Assembly (NCBI RefSeq): GCF_000327385.1 | Contig: NW_008709889.1 | Coordinates: 474,095-538,094 of the forward strand | Reading direction: 5' to 3' | DNA length: 64,000 nt | Source: Lottia gigantea | Taxonomy: Eukaryota; Mollusca; Gastropoda; Lottiidae | Part shown: one piece after another, positions 52,701 to 64,000 of the stretch | How the letters are laid out: every line of letters starts with the position of its first letter | How positions within the stretch are numbered: the first letter of the stretch is position 1 | Translations under genes and position numbers: made by a program | The notes under the pieces: model-generated | Databases searched by the model: none | What the model saw: the letters and a program-made list of their open reading frames with translations, nothing else | Told to the model about the DNA's origin: nothing

Positions 52701-53463
52701 AAAAAGATTTCTATCAAACAATTTAGCATCTAGATTTTACTAGTTCACCATAATTTGGCTCTGTTGAATCACTGGCAACCTAATATGTACCTATCCAAAT
52801 TGTAACAAATAAATCACCGCCACGTTTGCTCATCTCAGAATTCTTTATCCTGATCTGAAGAAGCATTATATACATGAAAATTTGCCTCATTCAATCAAAA
52901 GTGATAGCATAAGAGTGATTTTGACTTTTATCTTCATCCATATATCATTTCATTTAAGGGAATTTTCTAAGGATAAGAACAGTTGTGAGGCCAGCCTCTC
53001 AATACTAGGTGTACAAATAGGTTGCAGACTGACCCAATGAGGGGACAACTGCTGACTCTGAGATTCAAAATCTGACAGCTTTGTGGAAGTGCAAAGGCAA
53101 GAGCCTCCAACTGAGCATCTAATAATGTTGTCCACAACAAAATTTCAGAAAAATAGAACTGATTTGGTGCCTTCTGACACATGTTTTGGGACAAAAACAT
53201 GGGGGAAACAATCAAGTGGGGGTACAATAAATTAAGGGGGGCAATTGAGGGTACAAACGACTTTTCTTGAAGAATAGATTTTTTGAAAATTGGAAAATTA
53301 AGAAAAATATATCCTACACATATCGGAACATTTTCTGTCTGTATGGACAATCATCTGGTTTTGGTACTAATACATCTGGAATTCTTGGTGTTATAAGATT
53401 TGATATACTGGTAGTTCCCCAAGATACATGAAGATTAGGAAGTCTTTGAGTAGTTGACGCCAT
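49631..53463 (-). CDS. Unrecognised conserved-looking protein of 279 residues, five exons
   Basis: Exons in reading order are 53463-53318, 51035-50841, 50577-50335, 50116-49969 and 49738-49631; with phases 2, 2, 2 and 0 they form an 840-base frame ending in TGA. All introns begin GT and end AG. The exon 1 donor (TATGT|GTAGGA) is the weakest; a GT two bases upstream would put exon 2 in a frame with stops. The product starts MASTTQRLPNLHVSWGTTS. It is rich in Pro, Arg and Ser, with many short 'P-x-I/L-P' motifs (ITPRIPDVLVPKP, IPELIPDV) and TPTPISRSFSPTKS near the C-terminus. No signal peptide, membrane segment, coiled coil or catalytic motif is visible. Such extended, proline-rich proteins are common among ciliary and sperm microtubule inner proteins, but that is only a guess. 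The continuous frame over five exons argues for a real gene. Confidence 0.78.
49969..50116 (-). CDS. Unrecognised five-exon gene, exon 4
   Basis: It encodes HIRKTDSGEG, then a Pro/Thr/Ser stretch (GPTPTPISRSFSPTKS) and IHWALGSTQTPLFDKK. Acceptor TTTGTAG, donor AAGAAG|GTGAGT, phase 0. Confidence 0.78.
50335..50577 (-). CDS. Unrecognised five-exon gene, exon 3
   Basis: It encodes IPELIPDVKQPSINHPSKPL through SDMPDYY; acceptor TTTCAG, donor TATCA|GTAAGT. Low complexity is absent; Asn, Pro, Ser and Lys are frequent, suggesting an extended chain. Confidence 0.78.
50841..51035 (-). CDS. Unrecognised five-exon gene, exon 2
   Basis: TTTCAG acceptor at 51036-51038; donor ATAAG|GTTGGT. It encodes WSKHRLPLLSSQDVVKVDIT and onward to GQYGFEDAI, then two bases of the next codon. 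This is the most compact and hydrophobic part of the protein and the best probe for homologues. Confidence 0.78.
51950..52930 (+). mobile_element. Broken Penelope-like retroelement remnants (GIY-YIG type)
   Basis: This fossil lies antisense inside an intron. One piece (52014-52280) reads like the end of a GIY-YIG endonuclease domain: HFNLPDHSIEDLLIMPIE followed by ESYWMDQLQTVAPNGLNIQ, the usual 'RE.FWI..LQT..P.GLN' closing motif. A second piece (52279-52404) carries RFPNVYTKRLVIAYKRNKNL and FLVRGRL, which normally lies upstream of the first piece, between the reverse transcriptase and the nuclease. A third weak piece (about 52750-52930, LICTYPNCNK) resembles the start of the nuclease domain. 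The order tail, then middle, suggests two partial copies head to tail, an arrangement known for Penelope-like elements. No reverse transcriptase core was seen. The element is clearly inactive, with several breaks. Confidence 0.55.
52405..52419 (+). repeat. Poly(C) run of 15
   Basis: Homopolymer C tract directly after the second Penelope-like piece. Its length is likely to be uncertain in the assembly. Confidence 0.9.
52980..53270 (+). repeat. Interspersed repeat, family B, truncated copy
   Basis: It shares GCAGACTGACYCAA, GGGGACAACTG/GGGGCAACTG, GATTTGGTSC, TCTGACACATRTTTTGGG and GTRCAAACSACTTTTCT with 44492-44813. The right inverted terminus is missing. It lies in the first intron of the minus-strand gene, close to exon 1. 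Confidence 0.65.
53318..53463 (-). CDS. Unrecognised five-exon gene, exon 1
   Basis: ATG (CAT at 53461-53463) to TATGT|GTAGGA, phase 2. It encodes 48 codons plus two bases, including LPNLHVSWGTTS and PYRQKMFRY. An AACTAAG context precedes the ATG, and no upstream in-frame ATG was seen close by. Confidence 0.7.
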
Positions 53464-56400
53464 CTTAGTTACCAGAAAAAAATACAAAAGTATGTAGATC
53501 CTAAATGATTTTTCACATAATAGTCCTCACTCCTCTTATAAAGTTCTGTCTAAAATAAGACCAGTTCTGATAACTTGTAATTTAATCAATTAGATCCCAT
53601 AATATCACTATGTAATAAGTTTAATGTTACAAACTGTCCAGCATTTAAAAATAGCAAAAAACATCAAATTTACCAGTAACTTTATACAATCCATGCAAGA
53701 ACACTCATATAACATTCATAAAATTTAAGTTCAAAATACATATCAGTCTCTATCAATCACTTGAAATGTGGCATGGCTCACTTAGAGCAAAACTTTGTTG
53801 TATATAATCCAGATAACCACTAATACATAATCAGATTTATGTTTCAATGAAATGATTGACTGATTTCCTTCACTGACCCAAATAAAATCATTTCAATCCA
53901 CAAAGAAATAATTGATTCTCTAGATGACTTGACATCAATACAAGTGTATTTTGAAACCAGACATTAAATTATCTCAGATCTATGACCATAAAGAAACATG
54001 ATATTCAATCAACCAATATTTCACCTACAAACTGATATAATCACAGAAGAAATTGTCCTAATTTGAATGTATTTTGCAACAGAAATATTTTTTTGAGTGT
54101 AACAATACTACAATCTAATTGTCCAAGTATTCTCAGTTTCCAGGATTGTCTGATTTCTCTAGAATTAAAAGATAAAAGTAAACTGTATGTTGAAGTATCC
54201 AATATCATACTTTAGAATTCAGATTACTTCACTCCTGTTTCATAATCACATCTTTGAAGTCTAACAACTATATGTAAGTAGTTCTAATTGCATTTCACTA
54301 GTATCAGTTGACATTTTGTAAGTATTAACTGAAGCCTATTGAATCCAACTGGCTAATATCCCAAGAATGTTTTAATATTTGATTTGGCATAGTTCTGAAT
54401 ATAGTCCAAGGCACAATTGTCTGGCCGCACAAAGAGTCAAGTCCTACTGTAGCTTATAATGTGTGATAGTTAATGTAGCATAACCAATGTATGAATACAC
54501 CCAAGGAATTACAATGGATTAAGATAATCTTATTGATAACCTGATTAGCTCTATGACTACCTTTTTATATTAAACTTGATAAAATAATTACTTTTTTTCA
54601 ATGTTCATAGATTTGTATTATTGAAGATGGTGACAACCTATTTCCATTGAATTCAAAATAAGATTCTTATATCTTTCTCTAACTTTAACAGTAATTCAAA
54701 ATGAATTCTTAAATTTGTTCAGCTGTAAGATTTATTTTACCTATCAAATATTAGTATTCTAGTATGCCATAGTTGTATGAAATATAAACATGTTTACCTC
54801 ATGAATATTGTACAAAATACAAGCAGGGGCGGACTGAACAGATCTGGCCTGGACAATACAAGTTAAAATACATCAACATGACTCTCAATATGTATAGTTT
54901 TTGACTTACATTAGTCTAGATATATGTTGAAATATGATATCCCTGTTGAAACGGTCAAGTCAAATAATATTTTATATTTTCCTTTGTGCATATACAAAGT
55001 TATAACTGTACATACATGTATTGTTGTAGTATTGGATGGGTAGCTACAGTAATGACAATTTAAATATATTGGATTAGGTTAATAGGGTATTAAATCATAA
55101 AAATATATACATAGTACAGCATTTTTATCATTTACATGAAGCCCGAAACTTTAAACACCTGGGTGAAATACTGGTTTCACTACCCCTTTAGATTTTACAA
55201 GTTTAAGATTGTGTTAGAACATGGATCCTAACCTGTTGAAATGACCCTTGCCAATACCTGATTAAGACCCCTGGATTGGATCAAATGTAAAATTTGAATA
55301 ACTCCTGGTTCCCTCCCATAGATTATGTTAGGTTTGATGGTGAATCCTGGAAGAATACAGGCCTATCTGTATCACATTGGAACAATATTACAAACATAAA
55401 AATATATATAATATTTTCTCACCTTTTTTTCTTTCTTATTCTTCTTGAAGACATTTTAAAATTTCATTCACATTTCATGTTTAATCTGATGACAGAAAAT
55501 ATATCTCTCTAGTCCTTCAGTTATAAATTGTCAGATCCTGTACATTTCTTTCTTAAAACATTTAGTCCTAATTATTCCTTTCACAGTGAATTCATTATGG
55601 TAAACTTGTATGCTAATATTACTTCCAAATCTTTTCACCTTTTTTCATATTTAGTTTATTTTTTTAATATTTTAGACAGAAGTTGACAGTCTTGTTGGTC
55701 TTCAAGCCTATCACGTGACTAGTGTATCTGATACCTGTAGATATTCTAACTTCAGGACAGCTATTTAAAATGTTTGATTTATGGTTTCTATTCAATTAGA
55801 TAAAGCTAAATTACTTTTGTGGTAAATCACATCTAACTAGTTAACTTATCAGTTTCTATATATTAATGATTGTCTTAGATTGATTTTACATCAATACAAA
55901 TGCTAACTTCTGTAGGCCTACATTTTGATATTTTGATATTTGAATTTTGACGGCAATGTTCAGCCATAAGTTATTAAGTTTATTTAATTTTTCATAGTTT
56001 AGAGTGCTTATTTCAAATTAAAGTTAATCTCTCTTTGAATGTAGGTCATTCTAAGACTATCATTAATTTTGACAGTGATATTTCCACCAATATAAACAAT
56101 ATTGGTAAAAATTTAATTACAGACAAAGCCAGTAGAAACATTGGAGATTACAATTAAAAATATTCAGGATACGACTGTGATCTCTGCAACAAGATGAAAA
56201 TATCATTAAAGATATTGAAGGAATTTGTAAAATTTATACTGTTTGAAGATTATTTTCAACTCTGTTAAACTCTGTACACAGTGTCAGGAATTTAACATAA
56301 ATCTACTCCTTTTCTTTAAAAAATTGAAGGCTCTCCTGGGTTTGTGTAGGATGTGGCAGTAATGTAGATGTCAAATTTCTGGAATTACACCAAAACCATT

Positions 56401-57571
56401 CCCATCAAAATAATGTCACAACAAAATATTGTCTAATTCTGGCCTAAGAGTTGATATAAACATAGTATAACAATGAGTAGAGTTTAACAATAAAATGAAT
56501 ACATTATTCTTGTATTATATATAACATAACTTTATAATAGACCTTTAATAATAGAACAACCATTTTGACTTTATACAATTCACCTTAATTATTAAATGAT
56601 TATGTTTTTATGGATCACTTGGTACTTTTGCAGATTCTTATCGAAACCATTCAAGGGTGCTTCAATGGTTGAAACCTTCCTTAAAATGAAAAACCAAAAT
56701 CTCCATCAATAAATCCCAATGATACCTGTATTGCTGACTGTGTCCATAAAACAAAAAATATCAATAGACAAAAAGGGGCAATGTAAAAAAATAATGTAAT
56801 GTTTTCATTCAAAATGTCAAGGACTATCTGAGCAATCATCTGTAGAGATTACAGGGGAACTTCATACAAAACCAATTGTACAGACTTTACCATATTCATT
56901 TTTGTGTATTAAAGGCAAACCTGAAAATCAATTTCTGGTTCTAGACAGGACTGAAAAGTCATGGTTATAGGCATATCTAAAAATTCTCAGCTGGGCTAAA
57001 ACATCTTGAATTTGTTAAAAATTCTTAAAATGCATTCAAGAATCAAGAAAACTTTATATAAGTTACCATGGATTTGGGTTTCAATAAGGAACTGAAAGAA
57101 ATGCAAATATTTTTGTAAATTTTTATTTTTTTATATACTTCAATCAATCACATTCAAAATAAAATATGATTTTAATATATTCACATTCAATATACAGTCA
57201 ACAAAAATAATAGCAATTGTTTTCAACCCCCTTTCCATCTTAATATGGCCTATTTCTTTATTTCCTCACCCTAATCCTTTCACAAAGAGCCTTGATTGAG
57301 TGCAATATAGTTCAGCTATTCCCATAGTCATATTTAAATATCATCATTTAATTATATTATATAATAAACTGAAGATCCAAGTGTTTCCTTCTTCCTGATG
57401 ACTCTACTTGTCCCTATTAATCTGAGGATAATTGTCATGCAATATGATGATTTTTAAGTCCAAAAATCCCAAAAAATATTCAAACAATCTAATGCTTTCT
57501 TTAAAAATTTGGGATTTCTGGAATAACCATTCATGCATTGTAGTGCCTCCTCACTTTTAACAATTATGTTC
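53464..57571. other. Intergenic DNA between the minus-strand genes
   Basis: No supported gene. Short plus-strand stretches with coding look (for example 55676-55768, 56030-56150, and cysteine pairs at about 56.17 and 56.34 kb) lie in different frames and do not join into anything recognisable. CAGGGGCGGACTG at 54824-54836 resembles a DNA-transposon terminus, but no partner end was found. The part just before 53463 should hold the promoter of the five-exon gene; no core element stands out. Confidence 0.45.
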
Positions 57572-57660
57572 GTAAACTAACCTGTCTCACGACAGTCTAA
57601 ACCCAGCTTACGTTCCCTGTTGGTGGGTGAATGCTTGGCAAATTCTGCTTCGCAATGATA
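57572..57660 (-). pseudogene. 28S rRNA-derived fragment
   Basis: Read on the minus strand, about 89 bases match the conserved 3' part of eukaryotic 28S rRNA: ATCATTGCGAAGCAGAATTT, AGGGAACGTAAGCTGGGTTT and GTCGTGAGACAGGTTAGTTT. Compared with the rRNA as I remember it, about nine bases around GGATTGTTC are missing and several bases differ, so this is not a functional rRNA. The flanks are not rRNA. It may be a retro-inserted rRNA scrap or the head of a 28S-derived SINE. Confidence 0.85.
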
Positions 57661-58416
57661 ATCAGTTTGAACTTGATGACCTTTGGTCAAAGTTGAACTG
57701 AATGTATCAATGTAACCAGCATTGATCAATTTGCAACTATTTCAGCATCTTTTTGCAAAATTTCAGCTGAGTTAAATCAAAATTGGTATGAGTCTCCAGT
57801 GTGAAAGAGTTAGGTTACATATAAATTGTTATATTAGACTTCAAGTCTAAGACAGACCCACCACTAGCACACAGAATCTGGCTTCAACCAGCTCTTGATA
57901 GATATTTCTACAGTTATCTACTGTGATGTATCAGGTACTGTCTTTATCTTGGAAGGTGGAGGGTGTTTCAAGTCACTTATTTCATCAAATCTGTACTTCA
58001 TTTTAAAGATGTATAATTGTACAGCTCATTTGAGGTAACAATGTCACCTAAAATCTAGCCATCTTCTGAGATAGATAAATCACCCATAAATATTCCTGTT
58101 TCTGATGCTCCCACTAATAATCATAAAAAATATCTACATGTATACTGGTAAGAGTCAGACATACCCACAATTTGATATATTTGTGTTTATATTTTCCAAA
58201 GTTCTGTTTGGCAAGTATAAGATGTTATTTGGATGTTAGTCTATTGCAAAAATCTTGCAACATTTTAAGATATTTTACAAATATGGATATCTGATCCATA
58301 TTGGACCATGCATGAGAATGAATAACAAAAAATAATAATAATAACACAATAGTATCCATTTATACAATATTACTACATTTTCATGACTGGAAATCTGTGA
58401 CTACCTTGTAAATTGA
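57661..58416. other. Intergenic DNA, nothing recognised
   Basis: AT-rich sequence next to the 28S-derived piece. If that piece is a SINE head or tail, part of 57661-57830 may belong to the same insertion. Confidence 0.4.
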
Positions 58417-58752
58417 TTCAAATCAATTAGAGTATACTGCAAATCAATGCCGAAAATAAATTCTTTTCAAAATGTATGCTCAAATCGGCAAAATGATAAT
58501 GATAAAAGTTTCTCACATACTCAAGTAACTTGTACATTCCTTCCTACATACAACAAAACAGGCACATTTCAAAGTCTCTGTAAGAATTTTTGGGCTTCAG
58601 ATATAAATGAGCTAAATATATTTTATTCAAGAGACGATTTGAAAAACGGCAAGCACTTGATAACAGATATACCCAAATTTTATCTGCAACCTAGTTTTAA
58701 AGATGTACAAACACAATATAAGTCACTGGTACATGATATTATATCCACATAA
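58417..58752 (+). CDS. Doubtful open frame, 101 residues from the first ATG
   Basis: Open from 58417 with an ATG at 58447 and TAA at 58750-58752. The product is polar (Asn, Lys, Ser, Thr, Asp), with no signal peptide, membrane segment or motif I recognise; it contains CKNFWASDINELNIFYSRDD. A frame this long is about what chance allows once or twice in a window this size and composition, so the call is weak. If real, it could be a terminal exon of an unseen plus-strand gene, transcribed towards the UBE2E gene. Confidence 0.2.
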   Translation, partial: FKSIRVYCKSMPKINSFQNVCSNRQNDNDKSFSHTQVTCTFLPTYNKTGTFQSLCKNFWASDINELNIFYSRDDLKNGKHLITDIPKFYLQPSFKDVQTQYKSLVHDIIST

Positions 58753-58814
58753 AATATTCATTATACATATGAAATAATAGATTACCACTTAATTTATCAA
58801 ATACAGCTTATTTC

Positions 58815-59402
58815 ATCCAATCCCTGATACATAAATTTCAACCAATGAAATCGAATTATTGGTATTATCCAATGAAAATAACGACAAAATATTCCAAAAA
58901 TATTGTCCTATGCAATCACTGGCATAATTATACCGATTCTTTTTTTAACCAATCAGACATGACTTGACTGATTCACAGTGTTAGTTAATATAATATACAT
59001 GTTCTGGCATCATTAGCCAATCAAAAACCCTCATATTCCACAAATACTTCTATCCAATAAATTCAATGGCTTAACAAGATAGTTTCATCATCTTTCCAAT
59101 AATAAGACACAAACACAAAAATTTATTCTTACATTTTTCCAAAAATGCCAAATGAGTTCAAATTTCATAAATTCAACCAATCAGAGATTGACCTATACTG
59201 ATATTCAATAGAAATATCAAGAATTTTGTACAATCAATAAATGATATTGAAACATGAAATGGCTGATAGCAATGTATATAATTTCATCCAATAAAAAATG
59301 ACATTGGCCGATACAAAGTTGATAAATCTATCCAATCAAAAACTGACATTCAAACTCGTGTTGGCCCATAGAAATGTTTATAAATTCATCCAATCAAAAT
59401 GT
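58815..59402 (-). repeat. Degenerate CCAAT-rich repeat in the UBE2E 3' UTR/downstream region
   Basis: About ten CCAAT motifs, most within 'ATCCAATCAAAA'-like contexts, are spread over some 590 bases. The best-preserved units (around 59288, 59332 and 59391) share CATCCAAT-AAAAA-TGACATT, GGCC-ATA and TATAAATT. Spacing is loose, roughly 45-60 bases or multiples. On the transcript strand it reads as repeated ATTGG. It starts about ten bases beyond the UBE2E stop codon. Confidence 0.6.
59122..59127 (-). terminator. Candidate poly(A) signal of the UBE2E gene
   Basis: AATAAA on the minus strand (context AAGAATAAATTTT), about 290 bases past the stop codon. It lies inside the CCAAT-rich repeat. Other signals further left cannot be excluded. 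Confidence 0.35.
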
Positions 59403-59413
59403 TGAAATGTTGA

Positions 59414-62067
<2,654 letters not shown>

Positions 62068-62357
62068 CTGAAAATAAAAAAACATTAGTTCAGTACCAGT
62101 AATGAAATTTATCTAAAATTATGTCAACTATTACCAAGTTTGATAAAGTTCTTTCAGAGCAATGTTATTTTTAGCTACCTTAGGGATGTATTTATCCAAT
62201 GTTTGGTATTTACTTCTCATAGTACTATTTAGATACAAATTACTTAATGTTACAACCTAAAATTCCTACTTTATCTTATGACAGTTTGCAGTCATTAATT
62301 ATCTTTTATCTGTAATTCATAGGCAAATTTTGTCTAGGTTTTTTTTTTCTCCCATAA

Positions 62358-62640
62358 CATGAAGATGTTGGTTTCAGTGTTATTGTTCTCAAACTTTAAT
62401 GTGTGGGAGGTTCGAATTCATTTTGACTGTCAAATGGACTGACATGTAAAAAGCATCTAGTCATTCGGATGGGACACTAAACTGAGGCTCCATGTGCTGT
62501 ACGCATTAAAGATCGGTCATCAAAATTAAATTTGAGAGTTGACTTATGTGGCTTTCTAACTAAATTCCCTCAATGCATACTGCATGGTGCTTCCTGTCTC
62601 ATTAGACAACTGCATTTTGTTTTAATGACTTTTCCTTAAA
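62358..62640 (+). mobile_element. tRNA-derived SINE
   Basis: An A-box-like TTGGTTTCAGTG (about 62369-62380) and a B box GGTTCGAATTC (62409-62419) sit at tRNA-like spacing, forming a pol III promoter. They are followed by a body with ATTCGGATGGGACACTAAAC, GAGGCTCCATGTGCTGTACG and CATTAAAGATC, a central block typical of widespread invertebrate SINEs. The 3' end, near TGCATTTTGTTTT, is approximate. It lies in the UBE2E intron, antisense to the gene. Confidence 0.75.
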
Positions 62641-63487
62641 CTAAAAAGAATTGTTTTAAAATCAATTGTAGTTATAAAGATAATATATTATAAGACTAGA
62701 TCATTTATTAAAATCATGGATAGATCAAGAACCCACATTAAAATTAAACAAAACTGCTGTCAAACTTTTTATCAATAAATACCACATTTTATTTTTGTTC
62801 TCACAAAGTTTGCAGATGTATACTTATATCTATTTGTGCATTGGGTACACTGATAGTATCAATTAGCATCACAAACGTCATCTTAGCACTTTATGACATC
62901 ACTATCACGAAGGCCCTAAGACATTATATGCAGCTTATGTGATTGTGATGTCATTTCAAAAAACTAGAAACCTTATTACAACCTCTATAAGAATAGAAAT
63001 CACATTTGTGATGTACAGTTTATACAATTCTGAATCATATCTATGAAAACAATTTCTAACTCATAGCTATCAAAGCAGTCACCAATAAACAATAATTCAA
63101 ATTCAGTAACTTGGATTATCCAGACATGAAAAAGACCTCTGAACTTGGAATGGATTTTTATTGAGTTGAATAAAAAAATCATAAGTTTTCATTACACTTT
63201 GAGGGGACATTCCTGAATGATATGCTTGTATTATAGTTAGTACTATATAATACTGTATTATAATTAGTACAATTCTAAACTGAGATATCACCTCAAATAC
63301 ACTCTAATCAAAAACACTGAAGATTTTTCTGGATATGTGAGCTAAAATCATGATCAACAAAACAATACCAACTCAAATACACAGTAAGACTTGTAACACA
63401 GGTTGTTACAGGTCTCTTTCATCTAACAAATTCTACCAAACACCAAACTATTAAAGTACATTTCTCTAGTTCTATAAATCTAAATCT

Positions 63488-63831
63488 TAAAGGAGCATCT
63501 TCACTTTACGTAAGACCAATCATATCTTAGTTTCAGAAACAGGAATTTATTTAGCTTACATAATCAGTAATAGTGTTTACAGCTCATCGTTGATATTTGA
63601 GCCTTCAAACCCATGTGTATCCATAATTATTCACGTTTGAAAGTTAGAAATTCATCTCGAATTTTAGTGAGATTATGACATATATATATAGAAAACACAT
63701 ATATAGGAAAATTTCTAGTTTGAGGTATATTTGAAGGGATTATGTGATGTTCGTGGGTTTTTGTACTTAAGTCTATTACAGCACAATGACGACCCGAATC
63801 AATCCCCGAAAATGCCGACTGTTCCCCTTTA
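63488..63831 (+). mobile_element. Interspersed repeat, family A (MITE-like), better-preserved copy
   Basis: About 344 bp, starting TTAAAGGAGCATCTTC and ending CCCCTTTAG; the two ends form a short imperfect terminal inverted repeat (TTAAAGG against CTAAAGG). It aligns with 25459-25810 throughout. It is non-coding. A TA or TTAA-type target site is possible but not demonstrated. Confidence 0.65.
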
Positions 63832-64000
63832 GGAGAATTAAAATATAAAATTAAAACTTTGATATATCACCCTAAATTGGTCACAATCAAAGCGTCAAAG
63901 GCAATAAAAAATATAATAGTACTTGTAGAGAATTACCTAATCTCTTAAACTAATAATTTATTAGTACATTCAAATTGAACAGGAGCCAGCAAAAATATAA

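Larger units (their letters stand above)
51036..53317 (-). other. Intron 1 of the five-exon gene, carrying inserted elements
   Basis: 2,282 bp, much larger than the other three introns (218-263 bp). The excess is explained in part by Penelope-like remnants on the opposite strand (about 51.95-52.93 kb), a run of 15 C (52405-52419) and a family B repeat (52980-53270). The stretch 51036-51950 shows nothing recognisable. Confidence 0.7.
62068..64000 (-). other. UBE2E upstream intron (5' end not in window)
   Basis: No further UBE2E exon was recognised up to the window edge. The stretch holds a tRNA-type SINE (62358-62640) and a family A repeat (63488-63831). The open frames 63000-63182 and 63103-63291 have no family features. 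Confidence 0.6.

Noticed and set aside
49631-53463. Assignment of the unknown five-exon gene to the TEPP/SPMIP8 family because of similar length and style
   Set aside because: The TEPP motifs I remember (for example [20 protein letters not shown]) are absent.
55670-56460. Short coding-looking plus-strand stretches with cysteine pairs (YDCDLCNK, WVCVGCGSNVDVKFLELH), hinting at zinc fingers
   Set aside because: They lie in different frames, are very short and do not form a recognised finger or a spliceable set.

Overview
The window is animal nuclear DNA: AT-rich (about 70% A+T by eye), with small exons, GT-AG introns and many short interspersed repeats. The three protein genes are metazoan. 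The repeat mix (a tRNA-type SINE, small inverted-repeat elements, a Penelope-like remnant and an SGNH-hydrolase retroelement remnant) suggests a marine invertebrate, most likely a mollusc or other lophotrochozoan. That placement is an inference from general resemblance, not a proof.

The first 48 kb are dominated by one plus-strand gene, a Kruppel-like factor of the KLF6/KLF7 (Drosophila luna) group. Exon 1 is at 2552-2653, exon 2 at 40872-41544 and exon 3 at 43217-43404, joining in frame to 320 residues with three C2H2 fingers. Intron 1 is about 38 kb. It holds a broken SGNH-hydrolase retroelement remnant (20.83-21.80 kb), a ~350-bp interspersed repeat (25.5 kb), an old copy of a second repeat family (28.9 kb), a 44-bp minisatellite (30 kb) and an assembly gap flanked by a perfect 57-bp inverted repeat (35.9-36.5 kb). 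A promoter-like block with CCAAT boxes and kB-like sites lies just upstream of exon 1. The 3' UTR may be short (signal near 44.0 kb) or about 4.9 kb long (signal near 48.3 kb).

Two minus-strand genes follow. The first (53463-49631) is a five-exon, 279-residue protein that I do not recognise. Its large first intron carries Penelope-like remnants in what looks like a head-to-tail arrangement. The second (62067-59414, incomplete at its 5' end) is a ubiquitin-conjugating enzyme of the UBE2E family, with a derived C-terminal tail and a CCAAT-rich degenerate repeat just beyond its stop codon. Between these two genes sits an 89-bp antisense fragment of 28S rRNA. The UBE2E upstream intron holds a tRNA-type SINE (62.4 kb) and a better-preserved copy of the 25.5-kb repeat family (63.5 kb).

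The three genes share no obvious pathway. I found no clear new multi-gene system. The most unusual items are the gap-spanning palindrome, the 28S-derived fragment, the SGNH retroelement remnant in the giant intron, and the rearranged Penelope-like pieces.
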